A stretch of DNA of 64,000 bases from the NCBI RefSeq assembly GCF_002803085.1, contig NZ_NNBJ01000001.1, positions 990,656-1,054,655 of the forward strand. The letters are read 5' to 3'. Position numbers and translations under genes: made by a program. Shown here piece by piece: positions 1-8,448 of this stretch. The stretch's first letter is position 1, and each line of letters opens with the position of its first letter. The notes under the pieces are model-generated. The model searched no databases. It saw nothing but the letters and a program-made list of their open reading frames with translations, and was not told where the DNA came from. The stretch comes from Streptomyces sp. CB01201. GTDB lineage: Bacteria > Actinomycetota > Actinomycetes > Streptomycetales > Streptomycetaceae.

Positions 1-383
1 ATCAGCATGGCCGGCAGCGGCGACAGATCGGCGACCAGCCGGGACAGCGACGGCTCGGCAGTCGTCGAGGGCCCGTCGGTGTTGCGGGGGCGCTGCTGGG
101 TGAGGTTGAAGAGGTAGGCGCGTTCGTCCGGCGCGAGGCGCAGCGCCCGTGCCAGTGACTCCACCACGTTCGCCGAGGGGCGCAGTCCGCGGCCCTGTTC
201 CAGCCGCACGACGTAGTCGATGCTGACGCCGGCCAGCTCGGCGACCTCTTCACGGCGCAGCCCTGGGGTGCGACGGGCCTGCCGACGGGCCGGCAGGCCG
301 AAGTCTTCGGGGTCCAGGCGTTCGCGCCTCGTCCGGAGAAAGGCGGCCAGCTCCTGTGTCGGGTCAACGGTGCGGGTCATCAT
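1..383 (-). CDS. XRE-family transcriptional regulator (N-terminal part)
   Basis: The gene runs off the left edge, so only the first ~127 residues are visible. They carry a helix-turn-helix of the XRE type: the stretch GLRREEVAELAGVSIDYVVR is followed by LEQGRGLRPSANVVESLARA. This opening is typical of Streptomyces regulators that carry an MmyB-like ligand-binding domain downstream, which here would lie outside the window. Two ATG codons sit in tandem at 383 and 380; either could be the start. It diverges from the aldo/keto reductase at 513, a common pairing in which the regulator controls the neighbouring oxidoreductase; that link is inferred. Confidence 0.85.
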   Translation of the reverse strand, partial: MMTRTVDPTQELAAFLRTRRERLDPEDFGLPARRQARRTPGLRREEVAELAGVSIDYVVRLEQGRGLRPSANVVESLARALRLAPDERAYLFNLTQQRPRNTDGPSTTAEPSLSRLVADLSPLPAML

Positions 384-512
384 GACCGGTCCAACAACCA
401 GGGTGGGAGTGGCGTTCCCAGGATCTTCTCTCCCTTACCCGGGACGTGGGGTGAACGCAGACTTTCCCTCGGAAACGGACAGCAGCACCAAGAACCATCA
501 CAGGAGGACACG

Positions 513-1589
513 ATGTCGCTCACCCTCGACACCTATCGGCTGCTTGGCCGCTCCGGACTGCGGGTCTCCCCACTGGCGTTGGGCGCGGCGACGTTCGGCA
601 CCGAATGGGGCTGGGGCGCCGAGCGGGACGAGGCGCGCAAGCTGTTCGACCGCTATGTGGAGAGCGGCGGCAACTTCATCGACACGGCTGTCACGTATAC
701 GAACGGCAGCTCCGAGCGCCTGCTGGGTGAATTCGCCCGTGCCCATCGCGAAAGCCTCGTCCTCGCGACTAAGTACTCGACGCAGCGCCGGCCGGACGAC
801 CCGAACTCCGGGGGAAGCCACCGCAAGAACCTGTTCGCGTCCGTGGAGGCCAGCCTGCGGCAGCTGAACACGGACTACATCGATCTGCTCTACCTCCACA
901 TGTGGGACTTCACCACGCCGGTGGAGGAGGTCCTGCGCGGCATGGACGACCTGGTCCGGCAGGGCAAGATCCTCTACGTGGCGATCTCCAACGCCCCGGC
1001 CTGGCAGGCGTCGCGCATGCAGGCCATCGCCGATCTGCGCGGCTGGTCACCTCTGGTCGCGCTGCAGATCGAGTACAGCCTGATCCAGCGGGCCGGGGAG
1101 CGTGATCTGATTCCCATGGCCCGGGAGATGGGCCTCGGGGTGGTCCCGTTCTCGCCGATGGGCGGCGGAGTGCTCACCGGCAAGTACAGCCGTGACGATC
1201 TGACGGCAACGGCAACGGCAACGTCCACCGGATCCGGCGAGAGCACCCGCAAGAGCGTCAACCAGACCATGGGTAGCGTCACCGAACGCAACCTCGCCAT
1301 CGCCGACACGGTGCGGGAGGTCGCCACCGAGCTGGGCCGTACTCCAGCTCAGGTCGCCCTGGCCTGGACCTTGCACAACCCTGACGTGACGGCCCCGATC
1401 ATCGGCGCCCGCACCCCCGCACAACTGGATGACAATCTGGGCGCACTGGACGTCGAGTTCACCGCGTCGCAACTCTCCCGTCTCGACGGCACGAGCTCGG
1501 TCGACCTCGGCTATCCGCACGCGTTCCTCGCAGGTGACTTCGCCCGCACCCTGACCCAGGGCGCGCTGAGGATCCAAGCCCGAGGCTGA
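513..1589 (+). CDS. Aldo/keto reductase
   Basis: A cytoplasmic NAD(P)H-dependent oxidoreductase of 358 residues with the aldo/keto reductase (beta/alpha)8 pattern. The catalytic tetrad can be placed at Asp57 and Tyr62 (FIDTAVTYTNG), Lys87 (LATKYS) and His129 (YLHMWD). The C-terminal cofactor region (ALAWTLHNPDVTAPIIGART) is intact. A ribosome site AGGAGG lies just before the ATG. A short run of Thr/Ala between residues ~229 and 240 (codons for TATATAT) is low complexity and probably a surface loop. It is transcribed away from the XRE regulator at 1-383, which may control it. The substrate cannot be told from sequence. Confidence 0.95.
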   Translation: MSLTLDTYRLLGRSGLRVSPLALGAATFGTEWGWGAERDEARKLFDRYVESGGNFIDTAVTYTNGSSERLLGEFARAHRESLVLATKYSTQRRPDDPNSGGSHRKNLFASVEASLRQLNTDYIDLLYLHMWDFTTPVEEVLRGMDDLVRQGKILYVAISNAPAWQASRMQAIADLRGWSPLVALQIEYSLIQRAGERDLIPMAREMGLGVVPFSPMGGGVLTGKYSRDDLTATATATSTGSGESTRKSVNQTMGSVTERNLAIADTVREVATELGRTPAQVALAWTLHNPDVTAPIIGARTPAQLDDNLGALDVEFTASQLSRLDGTSSVDLGYPHAFLAGDFARTLTQGALRIQARG

Positions 1590-1684
1590 AGCGGTCGAAC
1601 TGCCGGGCACCGCAAGCCCGTTGGCGAGGGGATCCCATGATGCGGCCGACTCTCACGGGTGTCCCCAGGGGTAAGTTGCCCGGC

Positions 1685-2245
1685 ATGACTGAACTGGGGA
1701 CCCCGAACTGGTTGCCTGGCCCGCTCAGGACCGACCGGCTCGTGCTTCGCGAGCCGGAGGCCCGGGATCGTGCGGCGTTCATCGAGCTGTTCAGCTCGCC
1801 CGAGGTGGGCACGTACGTAGGTGGACCGCGACCGCGTGACGAGTTGGAGAACGAACTGCCGGGGTCGCCCACAAGGCGACCCGGCCTTTTCGTGATCGAG
1901 CTCGGCGGAGCGATGATCGGCATCATCGAACTCAACCGGCGTGAAGAGCAGCGGCGGACGCATGTCCGCGCCGGGGAGGTCGAACTCGGCTATCTGCTGA
2001 TGCCGGAGGCGTGGGGCCACGGGTATGCCGCCGAGGCGTGCACGGCCGCGCTCGGCTGGTTCGCCGATGCGAGTCCTGGTGAGCCGGTGGTGCTCTGCAC
2101 GCAGATCGCCAATGACCGCTCGATGCGCCTCGCGGCGAAGCTGGGGTTCACGGAGGTGAGACGGTACGAGGCGTGGGGCGCCGCACAGTGGATGGGCGTA
2201 TGGTCCCCCGCCCTGCGACGCTCCGCCGGCCCGCAGTCCGACTGA
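1685..2245 (+). CDS. GNAT family N-acetyltransferase
   Basis: A 186-residue acetyl-CoA-dependent acetyltransferase of the RimJ/RimL type. It opens with the usual TDRLVLREPEARDRAAF, and the acetyl-CoA region reads ELGYLLMPEAWGHGYAAEA, followed by NDRSMRLAAKLGFTEVRRYE, the hallmark of this subfamily. The ATG at 1685 is preferred because the family alignment begins just after it; an in-frame ATG at 1637 would add 16 residues that do not resemble the family. The protein acts in the cytoplasm on an amine of unknown identity (ribosomal protein N-terminus, antibiotic or small molecule). It follows the aldo/keto reductase by about 95 bases and may be co-transcribed. Confidence 0.9.
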   Translation: MTELGTPNWLPGPLRTDRLVLREPEARDRAAFIELFSSPEVGTYVGGPRPRDELENELPGSPTRRPGLFVIELGGAMIGIIELNRREEQRRTHVRAGEVELGYLLMPEAWGHGYAAEACTAALGWFADASPGEPVVLCTQIANDRSMRLAAKLGFTEVRRYEAWGAAQWMGVWSPALRRSAGPQSD

Positions 2246-2362
2246 GCTCGCACCGGGCAGGGGACGGCCCGGGCCCCGATGACCAGTCCTCGCGGCCCGA
2301 TCGGGGTCCTGCTGGGCCGGCCCTGCGGCTGCCCCGCGTCGGACCGGCCGGGCGCGGTGGAT

Positions 2363-2692
2363 TCAGCTGAGCGGAGTGAATTCTTCGGACAGGTCGAGGT
2401 GGAAGGGCACTCCGGGCTTCTCCGGTGTCCACCCCCGCGCGTGCGCCGCGCGGATGGCGCCGGCCACATCCGCGGGCAGCACGGGCCGGGCGGAGATCTC
2501 GAACCAGTTGCTCGGATGCGGCTGATTGGTGGTGACCACCATGATGGCGCCGGTGACCTCGGCCCGTTCGACGGCGTAAGCCAACGGACGCCAGACCAGT
2601 CCTTGGGCATAGGTCGCTCGTCCCCGGACCCGCCATCGGTAGGCGACACCGTCGACGGTGATGCGGCGTGAGCCCTTCTTGACCAGAGCCAT
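2363..2692 (-). CDS. Conserved hypothetical protein, 109 aa
   Basis: A 109-residue protein beginning MALVKKGSRRITVDGVAYRW. I do not recognise an enzymatic motif. The body is rich in Trp, Arg and Val, and looks like a compact beta-rich domain with no signal peptide or membrane segment. The start at 2692 is supported by a GAGGAG ribosome site seven bases upstream on the minus strand; upstream in-frame codons lack one. It is convergent with the GNAT gene and transcribed in the same direction as the reductase at 2980-3843. No function is proposed. Confidence 0.75.
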   Translation of the reverse strand: MALVKKGSRRITVDGVAYRWRVRGRATYAQGLVWRPLAYAVERAEVTGAIMVVTTNQPHPSNWFEISARPVLPADVAGAIRAAHARGWTPEKPGVPFHLDLSEEFTPLS

Positions 2693-2979
2693 GGGTCTCC
2701 TCGTCTGTCGGATCAACGGTGCTCGGCCACTCCGTTGAGGGGGATTCGTGCCGGCCGTCCGCCCGACTGCCTGGTGGCCGGCATCGGCCTATGAGGCTAT
2801 GAGAGGCACGCACGCCACCGCCGCGGAAGTCTGCAACGGTGGGAGGACGCCGATCCTGCGCGAGCGCGGGCCGACCCGTCAACCGGATTTGCCGTGCCCG
2901 GGATTCGGGCGACGGTCGGCAACGGGCGGAGACGCCGAGGCAGCACGCAGTCGATGTCCGGACGTGGATCAAGCTTCGG

Positions 2980-3843
2980 TCAACGCTTCGCAAGGTGGTC
3001 GCGCAGCACCCCCTCCAATGTGATGGGTTCGCGGCCGATCAGCTCGGCCAGGGTCGGATCGATCGTCGCGAACTCGCCGGCCTCGGCGGCCGCGAAGATG
3101 CCGAGCAACTGGTCCGCAGTTTCCGCCGGGACGCCCTGGGCCGTGAGCTGGGCACGGAACTGTTCGCCGGGGCTGGTGGTCCTCGTGACGGGCCGGCCCG
3201 TGATCTCGGTCGTGATGGCGGCTATGTCGTCGAAGGTGAGGGCCTGTCCCGCCGTGAGCGGCGGGGTCGGGCCGTCGAAGCGGCCTTCGTCGGCCAGGAT
3301 GGCGGCGGTCGCCTCGGCGAGGTCGGCGTGCGCGGTCCAGGCGACCGGCCCGTCCGCGGGGAGGGCGAGCTCACCGGATTCCGCCGCGTGCCCGAGGAAA
3401 TGCGCGGCGCTGGTGGCGTAGAAGCCGTTGCGCAGCGCGGTGAACGGGACGCCGCAAGCGCGCAGTTCCTCCTCCGTGGCAGCGTGATCGCGGCACGCCT
3501 GGAAATGCGATGCCGCACTGGACCCCATCTGGCTGGTGTACAGAATGCGGCGCGCGCCCGCCGCGACGGCCGCCTCGATCGCGGTGCGGTGCTGCTGCAC
3601 GCACTCGTCGCCCATTTTGTCGACCGAGACGATCAGCACCTGAGTGGCGCCCTCGAAGGCGTGGGCGAGGCCGGCGGGGTCGGTGAAGCTGCCCTGCCGG
3701 ACACGTACGCCCTGGTCGGCGAGCGTCCGCGCCCTCTGCGGATCGCGAACGCTGACGCCGACCCGGTCGGCCGGCAGCCGGTTGAGCAGCCTCTCGACGA
3801 TCTGGCGCCCCAGCTGTCCGGTGGCTCCCGTCACGATGATCAT
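2980..3843 (-). CDS. NmrA/QorB-like NAD(P)-binding reductase
   Basis: A 287-residue atypical short-chain dehydrogenase beginning MIIVTGATGQLGRQIVERLL, with the Rossmann glycine motif GATGQLG at the very N-terminus. This and the loops VSVRDPQRA and RILYTSQMGS resemble NAD(P)H:quinone oxidoreductase 2 (QorB/YtfG) and the NmrA family; the active-site Tyr-Lys pair of classical SDRs is absent, as expected. The start at 3843 follows a GGAG ribosome site; longer in-frame versions lack one. It is divergent from the TetR gene at 3944 with 100 bases between them, the usual arrangement of a regulator and a redox target. Confidence 0.9.
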   Translation of the reverse strand: MIIVTGATGQLGRQIVERLLNRLPADRVGVSVRDPQRARTLADQGVRVRQGSFTDPAGLAHAFEGATQVLIVSVDKMGDECVQQHRTAIEAAVAAGARRILYTSQMGSSAASHFQACRDHAATEEELRACGVPFTALRNGFYATSAAHFLGHAAESGELALPADGPVAWTAHADLAEATAAILADEGRFDGPTPPLTAGQALTFDDIAAITTEITGRPVTRTTSPGEQFRAQLTAQGVPAETADQLLGIFAAAEAGEFATIDPTLAELIGREPITLEGVLRDHLAKR

Positions 3844-3909
3844 GATGTGCGCTCCTGTGCTCACGGCGAATGTTGCCAGTGGGATCAGCTCAACGGTACC
3901 ACCGATAAT

Positions 3910-3938
3910 AACGACGAAACCGTATCTGCGATATCGTT
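3910..3938. promoter_or_regulatory. Candidate operator between reductase and TetR gene
   Basis: The short divergent intergenic region is unusually AT-rich for this genome and holds AACGA (3910-3914) and TCGTT (3934-3938) as inverted arms around a central CGTATCTGC, with the palindrome CGATATCG at 3929-3936. It sits just before the TetR start at 3944, so a repressor bound here could block both promoters. The arms are short and this is a weak call. Confidence 0.35.
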
Positions 3939-3943
3939 GATTC

Positions 3944-4690
3944 ATGGCATCGCGTGAGCATGGTCAAGAAGGTGTTGCTACGGGCAGGTCCGGCACCGCA
4001 TCCCCGGGGCGTGAGCAGCCCCGGCAGCGGGTGATCGACGCCGTCATCGGGCTCCTGACGCGCGACGGCCGTGAGGCGGTGACCACCCGAGCGGTCGCCG
4101 ATGCGGCGGGCTTGCAGCCCCCCGCCATCTACCGGCTGTTCGGCGACAAGGACGGGTTGCTCGACGCCGTGGCCGAGTACGGCTTCACCGCGTTCCTCGC
4201 GACCAAGCGCGTCGACCCCGACCCGCAGGACCCCATCGAGGACCTGAGGGCGGGCTGGGACATGGCGACCGAATTCGGTCTTGCCAACCCCGCGCTCTTC
4301 ACGCTGATGTACAGCGAACCCACCCGGGCCGACTCCGCCGCGTTCAAGGCGGGCATGGAAATCCTGAGGGGCCGAGTCCGGCGGCTGGCCGCAGGAGGCT
4401 GGCTCCGTGTGGACGAGGAACTAGCGGCTCAGATCATTCATGCCACGGGACGCGGCGCGGTGCTGACCTGGCTGTCCTTGCCTCAAGACCGGCGCGACCC
4501 AGCCCTGTTGACCGCACTGCGCGAAGCCATGGTCGCCGCCGTCACCAACGAGCGGCCGGCCGTTCGGCACCCGGGCCCCGCAGGAGCCGCCCGCGCCTTG
4601 CGTGCCGCCCTGCCCGACCAGACGAACCTCAGTGTCGCCGAGCAGCATCTGCTGGGGGAGTGGCTGAACCGCCTTGCCGCCGAGGGGTGA
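3944..4690 (+). CDS. TetR/AcrR family transcriptional regulator
   Basis: A 248-residue regulator. Residues ~27-75 form the TetR DNA-binding domain: QRVIDAVIGLLTRDGREAVT, then TRAVADAAGLQPPAIYRLFG and DKDGLLDAV. The remaining ~170 residues are a helical ligand-binding domain (TetR_C-type, with the recognisable GLANPALFTLMYSEP). The 26-residue N-terminal extension is hydrophilic and may be disordered. It is divergent from the quinone-reductase-like gene, and by analogy with such pairs probably represses that gene until a reactive small molecule binds. Confidence 0.92.
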   Translation: MASREHGQEGVATGRSGTASPGREQPRQRVIDAVIGLLTRDGREAVTTRAVADAAGLQPPAIYRLFGDKDGLLDAVAEYGFTAFLATKRVDPDPQDPIEDLRAGWDMATEFGLANPALFTLMYSEPTRADSAAFKAGMEILRGRVRRLAAGGWLRVDEELAAQIIHATGRGAVLTWLSLPQDRRDPALLTALREAMVAAVTNERPAVRHPGPAGAARALRAALPDQTNLSVAEQHLLGEWLNRLAAEG

Positions 4691-4796
4691 CGCCTTGGCC
4701 GGGCATGCTCTGCGTGCGCCCAGCCGTATTGTCGAAAGACGCAACAACAAAGGCCAGGAGATCTCTCTCCCGGCCACTCTTAACTTATAGCGGGTC

Positions 4797-4819
4797 GGGG
4801 GGCTTGCCGCAAGGCCCCC
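4797..4819. promoter_or_regulatory. Rifamycin-associated element (RAE)
   Basis: An imperfect inverted repeat whose core reads GGCTTGCCGCAAGGCC, flanked by further G and C runs. It matches my recollection of the rifamycin-associated element described upstream of rifamycin-inactivating genes of actinomycetes (rph, glycosyltransferase and monooxygenase genes), where it confers rifamycin-responsive expression. It lies 283 bases upstream of the rph start and about 55 bases upstream of a decayed glycosyltransferase start at 4875, in the only AT-containing promoter-like stretch of the area. Confidence 0.8.
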
Positions 4820-4874
4820 ATGAGGGCGCAGAATCGTCGGCCGAGGCCACCACCTGCGGAAATGAGGGCACTAC

Positions 4875-5050
4875 GTGCGTGTGTTGTTGTCGACGGACCA
4901 GGGACGCGCTGACGTCGAACCTGCCAGGCGATCGGACGGGTGCGTTCCGCACCACCGGGCGGGCCGGCCGAACCGCTCGCCGGAACCCGGGCATCCCGGC
5001 GCGAAGGCGTGCCTCACAAGGGGTTGCGCAGAGGTGGGTGCGCCGGTGCT
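4875..5050 (+). pseudogene. Remnant of a GT1-type glycosyltransferase (rifamycin-glycosyltransferase-like)
   Basis: From the GTG at 4875 the translation reads MRVLLSTDQGRADVEP, which matches in length and position the N-terminus of GT1 antibiotic glycosyltransferases (MRVLLST-x-x-x-R-x-DVEP). About 17 bases later, in another frame, VRSAPPGGPAEPLAG resembles the following conserved stretch (VRVCAPPD...AEPLA). The spacing between the two is about 34 bases shorter than normal, which explains the frame change. Nothing further of the ~400-residue enzyme is recognisable. Its place directly behind a rifamycin-associated element suggests it was a rifamycin glycosyltransferase gene. The 3' boundary is approximate. 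Confidence 0.55.
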
Positions 5051-5101
5051 TCGACGGCTCGGCGTCGCGCGACGGAGCCCGGCCGTCTCGGAGGTGTCGC
5101 A

Positions 5102-7789
5102 GTGAGTGAGCGCTATGTGAGGGACCTCAGCGAGGTCGACCAGACACAGGTCGCGGCCGTAGGGGGCAAGGGTGCTCACCTGGGTGAACTGTCCAGAATC
5201 GAAGGAATCCGCGTACCCGGCGGTTTCTGCGTCACCACCGACGCCTTCCAGCGGATCGTGGCGGAAGCGCCATCCGTGAGCGAGCTGCTCGACGGCCTGT
5301 CGCGCTTGAGTCCGGACGACCGGGACGGAATCCGCACGCTCAGCGAGCGGATCCGTCGGACGATCGAAGCCATCGCTGTCCCGGACGATCTCGCCGAGGC
5401 GATCAACGGTGCGCATGCCCGGTTGGGTGAGGGAGCCGCCTGTGCCGTCCGGTCCAGCGCTACGGCGGAGGACCTGCCGACGGCCTCGTTCGCCGGTCAG
5501 CAGGACACGTATCTGAATGTCGTGGGACCGGCGGAGGTCCTGCGACACATCGGCCGGTGCTGGGCCTCGCTCTTCACCGAGCGGGCCGTGACCTATCGCC
5601 GGCGCAACGGCATCGACCACCGGTCGGTGCGCATGGCCGTCGTCGTGCAACAGATGGCTTTCCCGCAGGCGTCCGGCATCCTGTTCACGGCCGACCCCGT
5701 TTCGGGCAACCGCAGGGTCGCCACCGTGGACGCCGGCTTCGGCCTGGGCGAGGCCCTGGTTTCCGGGCTGGTGAACCCAGACGTCTTCAAGGTGCGGGAC
5801 GGCGACATCGTCGCGAGGACGATCGCCGCCAAAGAGCGCGCCATTGACGCCAGGCCCGACGGCGGAACGCACCAGGTGGCGATCGACGCCGACCGACAGC
5901 GGCAGCCCGCGTTGACGGATGAGCAGGTCCTGCGGCTCGTACGGCTGGGGCGGCGGATCGAAGCGCACTTCGGGCGTCCGCAGGACATCGAATGGTGCCT
6001 GGTCGATGACGACTTCCGGATCGTCCAGAGTCGGCCGATCACGACGCTGTTCCCCATCCCCGAGGCCGACGACACGGAGAACCACGTCTACGTCTCCGTC
6101 GGGCACCAGCAGATGATGACCGACCCCATGAAGCCCCTCGGGGTCTCCGTGTGGCAGCTGACGGCCATGGCGCCGATGCACGAGGCGGGCGGACGGCTGT
6201 TCGTCGACGTGGCCCGGCGTCTCGCCTCGCCCGCCACCCGTGCCGGGCTCCTGGACCTCATGGGAAGGGGCGACCCACTGGTCAGGGACGCCCTGGAAAC
6301 CGTCCTCGAACGTGACGACTTCATCCCCCCGCTCCCGGAGGCGGGCCCCGGCGCGCAGCCGCCCGGCGGCGCGGTCGCCAAGAACGAGCCCACTCCCCAC
6401 GGGCCCGACCCGGCCATCGTCACCGAACTGATCGAGCGCAACCGGGCCTCCAACGCCGCCCTGGAGCGGGACATCCGGACGAAGACGGGGCCGGCGCTCT
6501 TCGACTTCCTTCTGGAGGCCTTCGAGGAGCACAAACGAGTTCTCAGCGATCCGCTGAACCTGCAGGCGATCATGGCCGGTATGGAGGCCACGTGGTGGCT
6601 CAACGACATGCTGTACGAGTGGCTCGGCGAGAAGAACGCGGCTGACACGCTCACGCTGTCCGCGCCCGACAACATCACGTCCGAGATGGGTCTTGACCTG
6701 CTGGATGTCGCGGATGTGATCCGCCCGCATCCGGAGGTCGTGGCCTTCCTGCAAAGCGTTCACGAGGACGGCCTCCACGACGAGGAAATGCAGGACCAAG
6801 GTGTCCAGGACCAAGGTGTCCAGGACCACGGCGTCCAGAGCGGCGGCTTCCTGGGCGAATTGGCGAAGCTCCCGGGCGGCACCGAAGCACAGGACGCCAT
6901 CGAGGCCTACCTCAACCGGTACGGCATGCGCTGTGCCGGCGAGATCGACATCACGAGGCCGCGTTGGGCGGAGCAGCCCAGGACACTCGTGCCCGCGATC
7001 CTCGACAACGTCAGGAACTTCGAGCCGGGCGCCGCCGAACGGCGCTTCGAGCAGGGTCGGCAGAAGGCGCTGGAGAAGGAACGGGACGTCCTGTCGCGCC
7101 TGCGGGCGCTGCCGGACGGGGCGCAACGGGCCGATGACACGAAGCGGATGATCGACCAGGTCCGTGCCTTCATCGGATACCGGGAGTACCCCAAGTACGG
7201 CATCGTCTGCCGCTCCTTCATCTACAAGCGGGCCCTGCTGCGCGAGGCCGAGCTGCTCGTGCGGGCCCGGGTGATTCCCGAGCGCGAGGACATCTACTAC
7301 CTCACCTTCGAAGAACTTCGGGAGGCCGTCCGCTCTCATCGGGTGGACGACCGGCTCATCGAGCGGCGCAAGGAAGCGTTCCGGGCGTACCAGGCACTCA
7401 CCCCGCCCCGGGTGCTCACCTCGGACGGTGAGGCGGTGACGGGTGCGTACCGGCGTGATGACGTCCCGGCCGGCGCACTGGCCGGCCTCCCGGTGTCCGC
7501 CGGTACGGTCGAGGGCAGGGCCCGCGTCATCCTGGACATGGCGGACGCCGACATCGAAGCGGGCGACATCCTGATCACGACGTTCACCGATCCCAGCTGG
7601 TCCCCGCTCTTCGTCGGCATCGCGGGCCTGGTGACGGAGGTGGGTGGTCTGATGACGCATGGCGCGGTGATCGCGCGGGAGTACGGATTGCCGGCTGTCG
7701 TGGGGGTGGAGCGGGCCACCCGGTTGATCCGGGACGGGCAGCGGATCCGCGTGCACGGCACCGAGGGGTACATCGAGATCCTGTCCTGA
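5102..7789 (+). CDS. rph: Rifamycin-inactivating phosphotransferase
   Basis: An 895-residue ATP-dependent dikinase-like enzyme that phosphorylates rifamycins, giving resistance. The order is: N-terminal ATP-grasp domain (YVRDLSEVDQTQVAAVGGKG; AVRSSATAEDLPTASFAGQQ; QDIEWCLVDDDFRIVQSRPI, residues ~1-320), a central antibiotic-binding domain (~330-760), and a C-terminal phosphohistidine swivel domain with the catalytic His853 in GLMTHGAVIAREYGLPAV. The GTG at 5102 follows GGAGG; the family begins there. It is slightly longer than the usual ~865 residues because of a repetitive insertion (see 6791-6835). Expression is probably rifamycin-induced through the element at 4797. PEP synthase is the alternative, but the domain order and context favour Rph. 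Confidence 0.93.
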   Translation: MSERYVRDLSEVDQTQVAAVGGKGAHLGELSRIEGIRVPGGFCVTTDAFQRIVAEAPSVSELLDGLSRLSPDDRDGIRTLSERIRRTIEAIAVPDDLAEAINGAHARLGEGAACAVRSSATAEDLPTASFAGQQDTYLNVVGPAEVLRHIGRCWASLFTERAVTYRRRNGIDHRSVRMAVVVQQMAFPQASGILFTADPVSGNRRVATVDAGFGLGEALVSGLVNPDVFKVRDGDIVARTIAAKERAIDARPDGGTHQVAIDADRQRQPALTDEQVLRLVRLGRRIEAHFGRPQDIEWCLVDDDFRIVQSRPITTLFPIPEADDTENHVYVSVGHQQMMTDPMKPLGVSVWQLTAMAPMHEAGGRLFVDVARRLASPATRAGLLDLMGRGDPLVRDALETVLERDDFIPPLPEAGPGAQPPGGAVAKNEPTPHGPDPAIVTELIERNRASNAALERDIRTKTGPALFDFLLEAFEEHKRVLSDPLNLQAIMAGMEATWWLNDMLYEWLGEKNAADTLTLSAPDNITSEMGLDLLDVADVIRPHPEVVAFLQSVHEDGLHDEEMQDQGVQDQGVQDHGVQSGGFLGELAKLPGGTEAQDAIEAYLNRYGMRCAGEIDITRPRWAEQPRTLVPAILDNVRNFEPGAAERRFEQGRQKALEKERDVLSRLRALPDGAQRADDTKRMIDQVRAFIGYREYPKYGIVCRSFIYKRALLREAELLVRARVIPEREDIYYLTFEELREAVRSHRVDDRLIERRKEAFRAYQALTPPRVLTSDGEAVTGAYRRDDVPAGALAGLPVSAGTVEGRARVILDMADADIEAGDILITTFTDPSWSPLFVGIAGLVTEVGGLMTHGAVIAREYGLPAVVGVERATRLIRDGQRIRVHGTEGYIEILS
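6791..6835 (+). repeat. Three tandem 15-bp units inside rph
   Basis: Three consecutive in-frame copies of CAGGACCAAGGTGTC, the last with two changes, encode QDQGV repeated. They fall in the central domain of the phosphotransferase and account for much of its excess length over the family. Because the unit is a multiple of three, copy number could change without breaking the reading frame. Confidence 0.9.
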
Positions 7790-7839
7790 CGGCCGGCGGC
7801 CGATGTGTAAGCCGCAGGGCACCGGCGGGCTCGGCATCA

Positions 7840-7907
7840 CGCGTGCAACGGGGCCCATGTGTACCGCGGGGCCCATGCGAACCGGCTTCCCGCGTGCAAC
7901 GGGGCCC
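7840..7907. repeat. 17-bp direct repeat downstream of rph
   Basis: CGCGTGCAACGGGGCCC occurs exactly at 7840-7856 and 7891-7907, and the related GCGGGGCCCATGCG lies between them. The three copies of GGGGCCC can form small hairpins. The repeats lie between two converging genes (rph and the DUF3253 gene), so they may be a degenerate terminator region. Confidence 0.6.
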
Positions 7908-7949
7908 CTCGTGCATCGGCTCCCCGGATGCCTCGTGCACCGGTGTCCT

Positions 7950-8237
7950 TCAGGGTTGGCTGGGCCGGCGGACGCGCCGAATGCGGATCGGACCGCGAGC
8001 CGTGTGCGGATCGACGGGCCGGCCGCCCTGAAGGACCTCCACCTCGCCTTTCCCGACCAGTCGGCGAGCCGCGCGCCGGACCGGCTCCATGAGCGCGCGC
8101 CAGCCGTCGTCGTCCCCTTCGTACGCCGCCCGTGCGGCGTCGGAGGGGCAGATCGAGGAGCTCGCGTCCCGCGCCTTCAGGAGCTCCAGGATGGCCCGCT
8201 CAAGTCGCCGGTCGGTCTCAGTTTCGCCGTCCGCCAC
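7950..8237 (-). CDS. DUF3253 domain protein
   Basis: A 95-residue protein with the pattern of the DUF3253 family: an N-terminal helix RRLERAILELLKARDASSSI, then CPSDAARAAY, WRALMEPVRRAARRLVGKGE and the C-terminal signature QGGRPVDPHTARGPIRIRR. The family is probably a winged-helix-like small domain of unknown function. The start is a GTG at 8237 with GGAAG upstream. No membrane segment or signal is present. It converges with rph and is divergent from the EF-hand gene. Confidence 0.88.
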   Translation of the reverse strand: MADGETETDRRLERAILELLKARDASSSICPSDAARAAYEGDDDGWRALMEPVRRAARRLVGKGEVEVLQGGRPVDPHTARGPIRIRRVRRPSQP

Positions 8238-8448
8238 GCTTCCAGTGTCACCCCGGCGATCGCGGGTGCAAGGCGGCGAGCACGCACCGTTCGAGCTGAG
8301 CAGGTGGTGCCCCGATCCCCGGTGGGGCGGCGGACGTGCGCCCTCTTACGCGATTGACCCTTCGCGCAGATGTGCTCATGGAGACGGAGGCGCGCCCCGA
8401 CCTATAGTTACCGGCGGTCCGCCGATCCGGCGTCGAGGGAGGCCGCTC

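Noticed and set aside
4871..7876. A 1001-codon open frame on the minus strand opposite the rifamycin phosphotransferase gene
   Set aside because: It is the mirror of a clear gene with matching codon bias; its translation is His/Arg/Val-rich with no motif.
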